A stretch of DNA of 64,000 nt from Salaquimonas sp. (GTDB taxonomy: Bacteria; Pseudomonadota; Alphaproteobacteria; Rhizobiales; Rhizobiaceae). The stretch's first letter is position 1. The number at the start of each line of letters is the position of its first letter. The stretch spans positions 1 to 64,000 of the forward strand of contig JANQQM010000118.1 in NCBI GenBank assembly GCA_028289365.1. Reading direction: 5' to 3'. Positions 34,590-42,924 of the stretch are shown one piece after another. The position numbers and the translations under genes are program-made. The notes below the pieces were generated by a model. The model did not search any database, was not told the origin of the DNA, and worked only from the letters and a program-made list of their open reading frames with translations.

Positions 34590-35225
34590 ATGAATCTCGT
34601 TGTTTTAGGCGCAAACGGGCGCACGGGTGCGCATGTAGTGAATTTAGCACTTGACCAAGGGGTGCAGGTTACCGCTGTCGTGCGGTCAAAAAACAAGTGC
34701 CCAAACATCACGCACAAAAATCTAAACATTGCGATAGGCAATCCATGCGATCCAATGTTCTTGACGGGTGTTTTTCAGAACCAGAATGCTGTGATCTCAA
34801 CGCTTGGTGGCCGGCTTCCAACGAAAAAAGCAACTTCCGTATACTATTTGTCCGCAGATGCCATAGCCAAGGCGGCTGAAACGAGCAGCGTGAAAAAGGT
34901 GATCGTGACATCGAGCGCACTTCTCTTTTCTTCAGAGCGAACTTTGGACAATTTCCTGGCTGCCGTTTTTCGACAGGTTGTCCGGAGCGCCACCAGAATG
35001 GAAGAAATTCTTGGTGCTGCTAATCTCAATGCAAGAATCGCCCGATGTGGTTTTTTAACCGATGCCAATGAAACGCAATATCGCGCAACGAAAGATCACT
35101 TGCCGGAAAACGGATCGTCTGTGTCCCGTCGAAGTTTAGCGAGTTTTCTTATGGATTCATTGAGTGCTTCATGGTCCGGTGAACAAGTTTTTGGCGTTTC
35201 CTGCCCGCTCGATCCCAGAAAATAG
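34590..35225 (+). CDS. NAD(P)H-binding atypical SDR (NmrA/BVR-B-like)
   Basis: This 211-residue protein has an N-terminal Rossmann loop VLGANGRTGAHVV, matching the GxxGxxG pattern of atypical short-chain dehydrogenases such as biliverdin reductase B and NmrA-like proteins. There is a strand-4 segment VISTLGG near residue 70 and VIVTSSAL near 104. It lacks the YxxxK catalytic pair of classical SDRs, so it may be a redox sensor or a flavin or quinone reductase. The ATG at 34590 follows GAAGGA. It is a monocistronic gene with no informative neighbour; a similar protein is encoded at 55409. Confidence 0.82.
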   Translation: MNLVVLGANGRTGAHVVNLALDQGVQVTAVVRSKNKCPNITHKNLNIAIGNPCDPMFLTGVFQNQNAVISTLGGRLPTKKATSVYYLSADAIAKAAETSSVKKVIVTSSALLFSSERTLDNFLAAVFRQVVRSATRMEEILGAANLNARIARCGFLTDANETQYRATKDHLPENGSSVSRRSLASFLMDSLSASWSGEQVFGVSCPLDPRK

Positions 35226-35343
35226 ATCCTGTATAGCGACTACAATCTACTCTGCCGATTGCTGAGATGGTCATTGCAGAATTGCTTGCCTAAGACCCTC
35301 TGACGCCTAGTTATTTTAGTTCAGAGCCTAATTGGAGCACGGT

Positions 35344-35748
35344 ATGATCAAGGGAAGCTGTTGTTGTGGGGCTGTTCAGTTCGAGTTTACAGAGCCGCCG
35401 AAGATGATGGGAACGTGCTATTGCTCCCGATGCCGTAAAATCGGAGCAAATGTGATGGTCTTCGCCTCGAAGGATACATTCCGTCTGATTAGCGGAGAAG
35501 ATCACATCGCGATCTATGAACCAAAGCCCGGATACAAATACAACCGCACTTTCTGCCGGACCTGTGGATCGGGCCTTGGCGAAGTGGGATCAAAGGAAAA
35601 CACTTTCCCAGTCAACGCCAACTGCCTCGATGATGATCCGGGTATTCGAAATGGATTTCATGAGTTTGTTTCAGAGAAACCCGCCTGGATCAATATTTGC
35701 GATGATGCACCGCAATTTGAAAAGCATCCGCCGATGCCTGAGGACTAG
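35344..35748 (+). CDS. GFA/CENP-V family zinc protein
   Basis: This 134-residue GFA-fold protein has the expected zinc cysteines: C6 and C8 in CCCGA, C25, C27 and C30 in CYCSRC, and C71 and C74 in CRTCGS. The family is named after glutathione-dependent formaldehyde-activating enzyme, but most members have unknown activity and may bind glutathione or sugar adducts. The ATG at 35344 follows GGAG; a TTG four codons upstream is the alternative. It stands alone, so no pathway can be given. Confidence 0.88.
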   Translation: MIKGSCCCGAVQFEFTEPPKMMGTCYCSRCRKIGANVMVFASKDTFRLISGEDHIAIYEPKPGYKYNRTFCRTCGSGLGEVGSKENTFPVNANCLDDDPGIRNGFHEFVSEKPAWINICDDAPQFEKHPPMPED

Positions 35749-36036
35749 TGCTGTAAACTCAGTCTTGTTGTTCGCCGGGACTTTGGCCGAGAAGTCGAAT
35801 TCCGCGTTGAGCAAGATCCCGGCATCTCGATTATTGACCGACAATGTCCGCTATGTGCTGCCGTTACCGGATTACCGAAAATCGAACTTACAGCATCTAT
35901 AGCAAGCTAACGTCGGTATTCCGCCGGATGATAGCCATGATGGTCTTGGGTAGAAACCTGATTTCAACCAACTAACTCAAACTGATCATGGGATGAAATT
36001 ACTGATATAAGGCACACGAGATCATTGAATTTTTCA

Positions 36037-36636
36037 TCAATCAGGTGCACCAAAGTCGAGGCTGTCAGGTAGATAGTTGAACAGCTCAAGACGCGGTGGC
36101 TTTCCGTTACCTATTCTGAAAGCACTTAGACTTGCCGGCGCGACCGGAATGATGAATGCGGGGTTGAGACCGATATAGTGTTGCAAGATCGCGCGGATAA
36201 CTCCACCGTGGCATACAATCAGCAAGTTCTTGCACGGTTCGCGATATTCCGCCTCAATCACTGCTGTGACTCGATTGACAAAGTCCCCCCAAGCTTCGCC
36301 ACCTGGTGCGGTAGATGTGCCGGCGCGCCAAGCCTGATAAGCCTCTTCATTTTCGGCGCGTATTTCGTCAATGGTGCGCCCGGTCCAGTCTCCTACATCA
36401 ATCTCGCGCAGCTCCTCCGTTAATCTGGCGTCGCCCGCCCCGATCCTATTTGCGGTTTCACGTACTCGTTGAAGATCAGAAGACACTGCTCGGCAATGAC
36501 CGATATCCTCAAGTGTTTGTCGCAGCAAATCAGCCTGAACTTCTCCCAAATCTGACAAACCGACATCCGCCTGCCCCTGGAGTCGCCGTTCTGCGTTCCA
36601 ACTCGATTGTCCGTGCCGAACCAGTAGTATGCGCAT
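36037..36636 (-). CDS. Histidine phosphatase (phosphoglycerate mutase-like), transporter-linked
   Basis: This 199-residue cobF/GpmB-type histidine phosphatase has the phospho-accepting histidine in LVRHGQSSWN (H8) and the second in VCHGGVIR near residue 148. R7 and the ELREIDVGDWTG segment complete the active site. There is no signal peptide. Its start overlaps the stop of the ABC ATPase gene, so it belongs to the RpiR-binding protein-permease-ATPase operon. A likely role is to dephosphorylate a phosphorylated compound taken up whole by the transporter. Confidence 0.88.
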   Translation of the reverse strand: MRILLVRHGQSSWNAERRLQGQADVGLSDLGEVQADLLRQTLEDIGHCRAVSSDLQRVRETANRIGAGDARLTEELREIDVGDWTGRTIDEIRAENEEAYQAWRAGTSTAPGGEAWGDFVNRVTAVIEAEYREPCKNLLIVCHGGVIRAILQHYIGLNPAFIIPVAPASLSAFRIGNGKPPRLELFNYLPDSLDFGAPD

Positions 36637-37694
36637 CAGCTGATCCTCGAGCCATCTTTGCCAAACCAGCAGTCAGGCTGACATGGCAAACAAAAGTGAA
36701 CTAAGCTCCCTATCCGTAAACCGGGTGGGCGGTCTAAAACGGCAGTCAAGCGCAATCCGTCGTTTAGCCCCGTGAGCATAGTGCGACCTGCAATAGTACT
36801 GGTCTCAATTAGTTCCATTGGAAGGGTGGTCTCGCCTTCATTTTGGCTCAGCGTTAACGCCTCGGCACGATACATTGCCAAACAATTGTCGGTGGGCGGT
36901 GTGACCGGCATGTGCCGTCCTCCAACTGTGCAGTCCGTGCCAGTTTTTTCCACCGGGATCATGTTGTTGGGCGGGGTACCGACGAAGGTTGCGACGAAGG
37001 CCGTTTCAGGACGCTCAATCAGTTCGGTGGGCGTGCCGAACTGCTGCACACATCCCATGTTCATAACTGCGACATGTGTGGCCATCGTCATCGCTTCTAT
37101 TTGGTCGTGGGTAACGTAAACTGTTGTTGCACCCGTCGTGCGGTGAAGCCTCATCAGCTCAGTCCGCATTTCTACCCGCAATTTGGCATCCAAATTCGAC
37201 AACGGTTCATCGAGCAGCATGATCGATGGCTTAGGTGCAATTGTCCGGGCTATGGCAACACGCTGCTGTTGTCCACCGGAAATCTCGTTGGGATAGCGCT
37301 CGGCAAGCTGGTCGATTTCCAGCAGCGATAAAACTTCGTCAATCCGCGCCGCCCTGTCTGACTTGGGCATCTTCATGATTTTCAATGGCCATTCAACATT
37401 ACTGCGGACCGACATGTGTGGCCAAAGCGCGTAGGACTGGAACACCAGGCCGGAATTGCGTTTCGCAGGATCAACACTCCAGTTTCGATCACCATCGGAA
37501 ACTGTTTGGCCATCAAATACAATCTGACCTTCCGAAGGCAACTCAAGCCCGGCGAGCATTCGCAACAGTGTGGTCTTTCCACAACCTGAAGGACCAAGAA
37601 GGACAAGAAACGCGCCCTTGGGGACTGCCAAAGAAACATTGTTGACTGCTTCTACATCGCCGAAACGTTTGGTGATATTGCGGATTTCCAGCAT
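36636..37694 (-). CDS. ABC transporter ATP-binding protein (FbpC/AfuC/PotA-like)
   Basis: This 352-residue ATPase has Walker A GPSGCGKTT at 34-42, signature ISGGQ at 138-142, Walker B LLDEP at 160-164 and a VTHD switch. A C-terminal TOBE domain covers about 240-350. I start at the ATG at 37694 with GAAGGA upstream; a TTG at 37706 overlapping the permease stop is less likely. It belongs to the group serving Fe(III), polyamine, thiamine and hexose-phosphate (AfuC) importers. Confidence 0.92.
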   Translation of the reverse strand: MLEIRNITKRFGDVEAVNNVSLAVPKGAFLVLLGPSGCGKTTLLRMLAGLELPSEGQIVFDGQTVSDGDRNWSVDPAKRNSGLVFQSYALWPHMSVRSNVEWPLKIMKMPKSDRAARIDEVLSLLEIDQLAERYPNEISGGQQQRVAIARTIAPKPSIMLLDEPLSNLDAKLRVEMRTELMRLHRTTGATTVYVTHDQIEAMTMATHVAVMNMGCVQQFGTPTELIERPETAFVATFVGTPPNNMIPVEKTGTDCTVGGRHMPVTPPTDNCLAMYRAEALTLSQNEGETTLPMELIETSTIAGRTMLTGLNDGLRLTAVLDRPPGLRIGSLVHFCLPCQPDCWFGKDGSRIS

Positions 37695-37702
37695 GGTGTC
37701 CT

Positions 37703-39448
37703 TCAATTCTGAAGCCAGGGCTGAGATTTAGCCTGCAGCCGATTGGCGACTAGTGAAGCTGCTATCGATATGAACAGAATCACAAACGTGATTGCATTGG
37801 CAAATTGCGCGAATCCTTCTGAGGCATAACGGTACGCCACTACGGACAGCACCGGCATCGTGGGGGTAAAAAGCAGCACGACTAATGAAAGATCGCGGAC
37901 AATCTTCACGAAGATGAGAATTCCACCGGCGGCAAGACCACGTATGGCAAGCGGGATCGTGATTGCTGTTAGTCTACGTATGAAACTGGCACCTGTAATC
38001 CGTGCACTTTCCTCCAGTTCGCCGCCCACCTGCTGAATAACGGCTCGACCGGTTTGAACAGAAAATGGCAATAGATAAGCTGTACCTGCAATGACCAAAA
38101 GCGCGAATGTGCCGTAAAGAGCAGGAAAAGGACCAATCGGTGCGCCCAGATAAGCTATATATGCTGCGCCAAATGCGATACCGGGAACCAGCAGCGGCAG
38201 GAAACTGATCTGTGTTATTGCAGCTGAAATCCAACCCCCTCGAAATCGCGCTGTCGTGTAGGAAGCCAGCAGACCCACAAACATACCGCTGAAAGCGACC
38301 GCCAACCCCAGACCCAATGTTACTATCAGTGCCCAGACAAAATCTTCATTGTGGGCAATGCCGGGGAAACCCTGCGCAATTGAAGGATCGCTAGTGCCGA
38401 TCCAGTAGTGCAAGGTCCAATTGGAGAACAAATTGGCAGAAGACGGAGCCAGACTTGATGCCGCCAATACGATTATCGGGATAACAGTTGAACTGAAAAG
38501 AATGACCATCGCCAATGAAAATAGCGGCCAGCGAGCGCTTCGTAGATCAAAACGTTTGGCACGACCGCCCTTTCCCGTGATTGTCGCATAGGAACGACGG
38601 CCTGAAACAATACGGTTGCCCGCCCATAGAAACACCCCCGAAATCAAAACCAACAATATCCCAATCACATAGCCGCGCCCGACCTGACCGACCTCGATCA
38701 TGCCAAATAAACGCGTTGAAAGTGTTTGCATTCGCACAGGCAAACCCAATAACGCAGGAGTGGCAAAATTTGAGACAGCACCAGCGAAACACAGAGAGCA
38801 TGCCGCAACCAAGGCCGGCATTGTGACCGGTAAGATAATTCCAACCAGGATACGAAATCCCTTTGCGCCGGCAATCTGTGCTGCCTCGACGAGGTCAGAA
38901 TTCATGGTCGCCAACGCCGCTGCAATGATCGTAAATGCCAGGCTGAAATAGTGCAGCGTCAGAACTATCAGTGTTGGCACCATGCCCCACGCCAGCCAAT
39001 CAGGGATATCGAGACCTATACCTTGCAGCCAGCCCACCTGGCCGCCTATTCTGTCATTGCGGAAGAGCGAACCCCATGCCAGCGCTGCAGCAAAGGACGG
39101 GATCATGAAGGGAAGCGTGGCCATCAAGCCAATGGACCGGCGAAACGGAACGTTTGTCATCACGACGAGCCAGGCCAAAAATCCACCCAAAAACACGCAT
39201 GAAAGCGATACCACAACACCGATGAGCAACGTATTGTTCAACGGCTTGTAGAACAGATTGGTCGACAATCTCCCGAACAACACATCCGACCATGCCTTGA
39301 TCGTGTCGGGCTGAAGAGTGACTAGAACCGTGCTCAGCAGCGGTAGTACGATTAGTGCAACCAAAAGTAACAGCACCACCGCTTTCAGCGCGGCGCCATC
39401 GCCAATATTTAGGAGCCGCCTTTGACCGGCCACAACTACATCCGCCAT
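37703..39448 (-). CDS. ABC transporter permease, duplicated-domain type (FbpB/AfuB-like)
   Basis: This 581-residue protein contains two fused permease domains with about 12 transmembrane helices. EAA loops occur in both halves: EAAQIAGAKGFRILVGIILP in the first and EESARITGASFIRRLTAITIP in the second. Such fused permeases serve Fe(III) and the AfuABC sugar-phosphate importer. AAGGA precedes the ATG at 39448; an ATG three codons upstream is possible. It lies between the binding-protein gene (a gap of about 80 bases with a hairpin) and the ATPase gene. Confidence 0.92.
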   Translation of the reverse strand: MADVVVAGQRRLLNIGDGAALKAVVLLLLVALIVLPLLSTVLVTLQPDTIKAWSDVLFGRLSTNLFYKPLNNTLLIGVVVSLSCVFLGGFLAWLVVMTNVPFRRSIGLMATLPFMIPSFAAALAWGSLFRNDRIGGQVGWLQGIGLDIPDWLAWGMVPTLIVLTLHYFSLAFTIIAAALATMNSDLVEAAQIAGAKGFRILVGIILPVTMPALVAACSLCFAGAVSNFATPALLGLPVRMQTLSTRLFGMIEVGQVGRGYVIGILLVLISGVFLWAGNRIVSGRRSYATITGKGGRAKRFDLRSARWPLFSLAMVILFSSTVIPIIVLAASSLAPSSANLFSNWTLHYWIGTSDPSIAQGFPGIAHNEDFVWALIVTLGLGLAVAFSGMFVGLLASYTTARFRGGWISAAITQISFLPLLVPGIAFGAAYIAYLGAPIGPFPALYGTFALLVIAGTAYLLPFSVQTGRAVIQQVGGELEESARITGASFIRRLTAITIPLAIRGLAAGGILIFVKIVRDLSLVVLLFTPTMPVLSVVAYRYASEGFAQFANAITFVILFISIAASLVANRLQAKSQPWLQN

Positions 39449-39485
39449 CGAGTTCATCCTTTATTGCTGAAGAGACGACAGCGCT

Positions 39486-39513
39486 GGGGCAGGCATGTCA
39501 ACACACCCGCCCC
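39486..39513 (-). terminator. Intercistronic hairpin after the binding-protein gene
   Basis: GGGGCGGG and CCTGCCCC on the minus strand pair around a 12-base loop, between the binding-protein stop and the permease start. There is no T-tract. It is comparable to the hairpins at 9210 and 20251. Confidence 0.5.
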
Positions 39514-39530
39514 TGAACGAGAATACGTGG

Positions 39531-40652
39531 CTACTGGAGTGTCAGGATCAGGTCACCGACATCAGCGCGGATTTTGGCAGTCTTGGCAGGGTCAATTCGC
39601 CAGGCGGTAAACTTGTCCAGCGGCACTGCGTCAGGATGCGGCGGGATGTCTGTGCGTGTTACGTAGTCCCCTGCTACATAGAACGGTTTCAGTCCTTCAC
39701 CTCCGGTCTCGCTTTCATCGCCCATCAAGAAGTCAATCACCAGGCGCGCTGCAGCAGGGTTGTTCGGTTTGGCTGCGAGAGCAAGAATGGCAGGAAATAT
39801 AATGCCAGGTGCCGGCTTCACATTGTTGGCAACTTGTAACGCCCAACCCTCTTCCTCATTGTCGCGTCTATCTGAATAGCTTGTAAAACCAACCGGCGGA
39901 TTTTCTTGCCCAAGGGCTCCCACCGCCGCATTCACATCGTCTGTGGACCCAACCAGGATGACATCGTTGTTGAAGAGGTCCGAAATAAATTTCTCGCCCG
40001 CATTGGCCGCGCCGCCGAGATCGATGGGCTTCCCGAATTGCGCTTCGTAAGCCGCCGCCATATTGTCCGACTGCAGCACAATTTCGGTCATCAAGTCGAG
40101 GTAATCGCCTCTCTGTAGTGGGTCAACCATAACGACACGGCCACGCCAATCGTCTGTGGTCAATTGCCACAAATTGTCGATCGGAGAGCCGCTTGGATTA
40201 GCTTCTTCGTTGTACATCAAGACCTTGGTCGACAGGCGTTGAGCCAATAGCGGATTTTTGTATTGATCTGGCACGCGGTCGGCCACACGCGGGGGCACGT
40301 ATGGCCCAATGATGCCCGTTTCAAGCAACTCGGTCAGTACCACAGGCGTATCGGAGATATAAATAACGTCCGCATTGGTGACGCCCGCTTGAGATTCAGC
40401 CTTGAGCCGGGCGATCTGTTCCGTAGACGAAATATCGAAACCTTGAAGGTCGATGCCCGGATAGGCAGCTTCGAATGCCTTCTCTACCTTTCCGATCCGG
40501 CTGGTGAAGGAATAAACCGTCAGTTTGCCCTCTTCTTGAGCCATGGGCAGCAATTCTGCTGGTCCCATTTCGTTGAGGTTGTCGTCGGCCAATGCCGCCG
40601 AAGACATCAGAATTCCCATTGCGCCGAGACGCATCACTTTCAGAAATTTCAT
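39531..40652 (-). CDS. ABC transporter periplasmic binding protein (FbpA/AfuA-like)
   Basis: This 373-residue exported binding protein has a signal peptide at about 1-22 (ending AALA). The mature protein has the iron-type family pattern KLTVYSFTSRIGKVEKAFEAAYPG near residue 45 and DVIYISDTP near 98. In this family the same fold binds Fe(III), thiamine, 2-aminoethylphosphonate or hexose phosphates. I do not see the paired tyrosines typical of FbpA iron sites. With a phosphosugar-sensing regulator and a phosphatase in the operon, a phosphorylated organic ligand is the better guess. Confidence 0.88.
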   Translation of the reverse strand: MKFLKVMRLGAMGILMSSAALADDNLNEMGPAELLPMAQEEGKLTVYSFTSRIGKVEKAFEAAYPGIDLQGFDISSTEQIARLKAESQAGVTNADVIYISDTPVVLTELLETGIIGPYVPPRVADRVPDQYKNPLLAQRLSTKVLMYNEEANPSGSPIDNLWQLTTDDWRGRVVMVDPLQRGDYLDLMTEIVLQSDNMAAAYEAQFGKPIDLGGAANAGEKFISDLFNNDVILVGSTDDVNAAVGALGQENPPVGFTSYSDRRDNEEEGWALQVANNVKPAPGIIFPAILALAAKPNNPAAARLVIDFLMGDESETGGEGLKPFYVAGDYVTRTDIPPHPDAVPLDKFTAWRIDPAKTAKIRADVGDLILTLQ

Positions 40653-40675
40653 TTGATCCTCCCTTGGTTTCTTAT

Positions 40676-41512
40676 CTATTCGAAGCGCTCGATTAACTGA
40701 CCCAGGCGATCCAGTTTTTTCAGCGATTCCTCTTTGGCTGTGAGACCGGCAGCGATCACAATTGCATTACAAACCGTCATAGGTACCGTTAAGGTCTGGA
40801 AGGCATCCGGATCACCTGAACGCGGTGCCGTCAGCAGTATGTCTGGCCGGGGAGCTAGAAGCGCACCTGATTTGCCCGAAATAATAATGGTTTTGGCGCC
40901 GACCTCTTTCGCCGTCTCAATTAGAGCGCCGTAGCTCCTCGGCGGACGACGAAAAGCAAAACTCAGTACAACGTCCCCCGATTCTAGGCCCAACATTTGT
41001 TCTGCCAGACCCCGCGGGCTTGTATTAAGTTGTTGCACTTCTTTGCCAAATCGGCGAAATCGTTTGACTAACATCAGCGCCAGTACTTCAGCGTTTCCGT
41101 ATCCATAAATGAAAATACGGGTTGCCTTCATCAGCATGCTGCCGACATTAGCGAGTTGATCGGGACTAATAAATTCTTCAATTCCTCCAAGCGCCTGCGC
41201 TTCGTCCCGCGCCAATTTTCCCAGAATTGAGTCAGACGTGTTTTCGGCAATTGTCCTTTCAAAGCGGGTTGCGGTTTCACGTGTGGCAATGAACTCATCG
41301 CGCAAGGCATCGCGGAAAGCTGCATAGCTTTCGTAGCCGAGTTTTTTTGCAAGCCTCGACGCCGTAGCCTCGTGGACACCAACCGCTTTGGCTAGTTCGC
41401 CGGCTGTGCCTAGTGCTGCCGACTTTGGACTTTCAATAACATTTTCAACCAGCTTTCGTTCGCTAACGGTTAGGGTCGGTGCCTGATCCGAAATTTTATC
41501 AATGAGTGACAT
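40676..41512 (-). CDS. MurR/RpiR-family regulator
   Basis: This 278-residue regulator has an N-terminal RpiR helix-turn-helix (about 1-77, with TVSERKLVENVIE and VHEATASRLAKKLGY) and a C-terminal SIS phosphosugar-binding domain (about 115-250, with FIYGYGNAEVLAL). RpiR proteins sense phosphosugars and usually repress a neighbouring catabolic operon. The ATG at 41512 follows GAGG. It is the first gene of the operon that continues with the ABC transporter and phosphatase. Palindromes upstream (41530-41545 and 41562-41575) are candidate operators for autoregulation. Confidence 0.9.
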   Translation of the reverse strand: MSLIDKISDQAPTLTVSERKLVENVIESPKSAALGTAGELAKAVGVHEATASRLAKKLGYESYAAFRDALRDEFIATRETATRFERTIAENTSDSILGKLARDEAQALGGIEEFISPDQLANVGSMLMKATRIFIYGYGNAEVLALMLVKRFRRFGKEVQQLNTSPRGLAEQMLGLESGDVVLSFAFRRPPRSYGALIETAKEVGAKTIIISGKSGALLAPRPDILLTAPRSGDPDAFQTLTVPMTVCNAIVIAAGLTAKEESLKKLDRLGQLIERFE

Positions 41513-42076
41513 GCAAACCTCAATCAATTTGCATGATTTCTTGCACACATGGTATTTTTTTGCAAGCTATCTTGCTAAAATTGATTAATCGTGAGTCCGT
41601 TTGCAAGCGAACAAATGCAAAATTTCGTGGTTCTGAGCTTCTATGTAAATTGGCCAATCCACTCGACCAGTATTGGCCTGAGCAATTCGACTATACGGCT
41701 TCGCTACCGAGCTCGCCAAAATGCTATAAGTTGCATCAATAGGCCAAGTGCAGGTATCCAAACAATAATGCCAATAGAATCTCTGAGCCTACAGCACACA
41801 TTGACTGCCTAGCGTCTTATTGGCCACTGGTGTCGATTCACGGCTGGCTAGATGGTCGTGTAATGGAGGTTTGATGTTCGCGATTAGGCGAGACCGCTAA
41901 CCCATTTTTTTTGGGATTTTCGACAGAAACAAGGTTAAAGATTTACTGCCTCAGCCCTCTTATATTTGCGACCTAATCAGTCTCCAGAATAAAATACGCT
42001 TTTGCTTGAACGTCAGGTCCCCAATCCTTCTCATCAAACGTCATGACTGGGCAGGAGAGAATGTGAGTTAACGACT
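41513..42076. other. Divergent intergenic region (RpiR operon / GNAT gene)
   Basis: About 560 bases. The part next to the RpiR gene holds two TTGCA-containing palindromes. The rest is AT-rich and shows no supported gene and no convincing repeat copy. Confidence 0.5.
41530..41575. promoter_or_regulatory. Candidate RpiR operators
   Basis: TGCA half-sites 8 bases apart at 41530-41545 are followed by a perfect inverted repeat GCAAG-CTAT-CTTGC at 41562-41575. Both lie within 65 bases upstream of the RpiR start, where a repressor would block the operon promoter. Assignment to the RpiR protein is inference. Confidence 0.4.
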
Positions 42077-42535
42077 ATGAACATCAGACCGACGAAAACT
42101 GAAGATATTCCGGCTCTAAAAACGGTCCTGGATCGTACCGGGCTTTTCCCGAGCGACATGCTTCCTGACATGTTGAGCAGCTTCCTTTCTGATGCTGATA
42201 ATGAAGATATTTGGCTAACATGCGAAGTGGACGGTAAGGCCATCGGTTTTTGCTTTGCTAAACCAGAGCCACTGACCGATGGAACTTGGAACATGCTGGC
42301 AATCGCCATCCACCCCGACATGCAAGGCAGCGGTGCAGGGAGTTCCATTACCAGTGAGCTCGAAGCACGACTGCATGAAACAGGTCAGCGCATTCTGATT
42401 GTAGATACATCAGGAACGCAAGATTATGCCTTAACTCGTGAGTTTTATCACAAGAACGGCTATTCAGAAGCGGCACGAATTCGTGACTTCTGGGCAGATG
42501 GTGATGACAAAGTCACATTCTTGAAAGCACTATAG
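42077..42535 (+). CDS. GNAT family N-acetyltransferase
   Basis: This 152-residue GNAT-fold protein has its acetyl-CoA pyrophosphate loop as QGSGAG at 83-88, after the beta-4 strand MLAIAIHP. A later VDTSG and FYHKNGY segment matches the C-terminal half of the fold. A GGAGAG-type site lies further upstream than usual. The acceptor amine is unknown. It stands alone between the RpiR promoter region and a repeat-containing intergenic space. Confidence 0.87.
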   Translation: MNIRPTKTEDIPALKTVLDRTGLFPSDMLPDMLSSFLSDADNEDIWLTCEVDGKAIGFCFAKPEPLTDGTWNMLAIAIHPDMQGSGAGSSITSELEARLHETGQRILIVDTSGTQDYALTREFYHKNGYSEAARIRDFWADGDDKVTFLKAL

Positions 42536-42615
42536 ATCGCATCGAATATGCCGGGGTTCGGACTGTTTCTCATGGATGCTTTGTCCGCATAATTCGCACT
42601 CAATATCCAAATAGG

Positions 42616-42680
42616 TCGTCCGCTTTGGGCCAAAAGTTGCCGTTATCGCTGATGAGCGGTAAAGACCGCGATGTGCCAAT
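42616..42680 (+). repeat. Dispersed intergenic repeat, copy after GNAT gene
   Basis: The core CGTCCGCTTTGGGCC is followed by AAAAGTTGCCGTTAT, then AAAGACCGCGATGTGCCAA. Both blocks match the copy at 15155-15220, showing that the conserved unit is at least 60 bases long. Confidence 0.6.
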
Positions 42681-42699
42681 ATCTGCCAATCTGCCGCGT

Positions 42700-42924
42700 T
42701 TAGGACCTAGTCATGTCGGTGAGCCAACTACGCAATCGCGATGTAGCAAACGGCAACGCACCGTAGACCATTGCCGGGACTATGATGAGCGTAACAACCA
42801 ACGTGCGTATGGGGATCGCTGCGTCCCGGAGAAATGGATCCAGTGCGGTGAGCAGGACGGTGATCATGGGGTATAGGATGCACCATGTCAGAATCGCCAA
42901 TTTGTGTTTGTTGGGTGCAGTCAT
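42700..42924 (-). CDS. Small two-helix membrane protein
   Basis: This 74-residue protein has two hydrophobic helices (about 10-28 and 40-60). The pattern LTWCILYPMITVLLTALDP followed by RTLVVTLIIVPAMVY resembles the membrane hairpin fused to the C-terminus of some antibiotic-biosynthesis-monooxygenase proteins; here it is free-standing. GGAGGG precedes the ATG at 42924, which overlaps the stop of the aldo/keto reductase gene (ATGA), so the two are coupled. Function unknown. Confidence 0.75.
   Translation of the reverse strand: MTAPNKHKLAILTWCILYPMITVLLTALDPFLRDAAIPIRTLVVTLIIVPAMVYGALPFATSRLRSWLTDMTRS

Noticed and set aside
36636-40652. Calling the ABC transporter a ferric iron importer (FbpABC)
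   Set aside because: The fold family fits, but the RpiR regulator and phosphatase in the same operon and the lack of a visible tyrosine pair make a phosphorylated organic ligand more likely.
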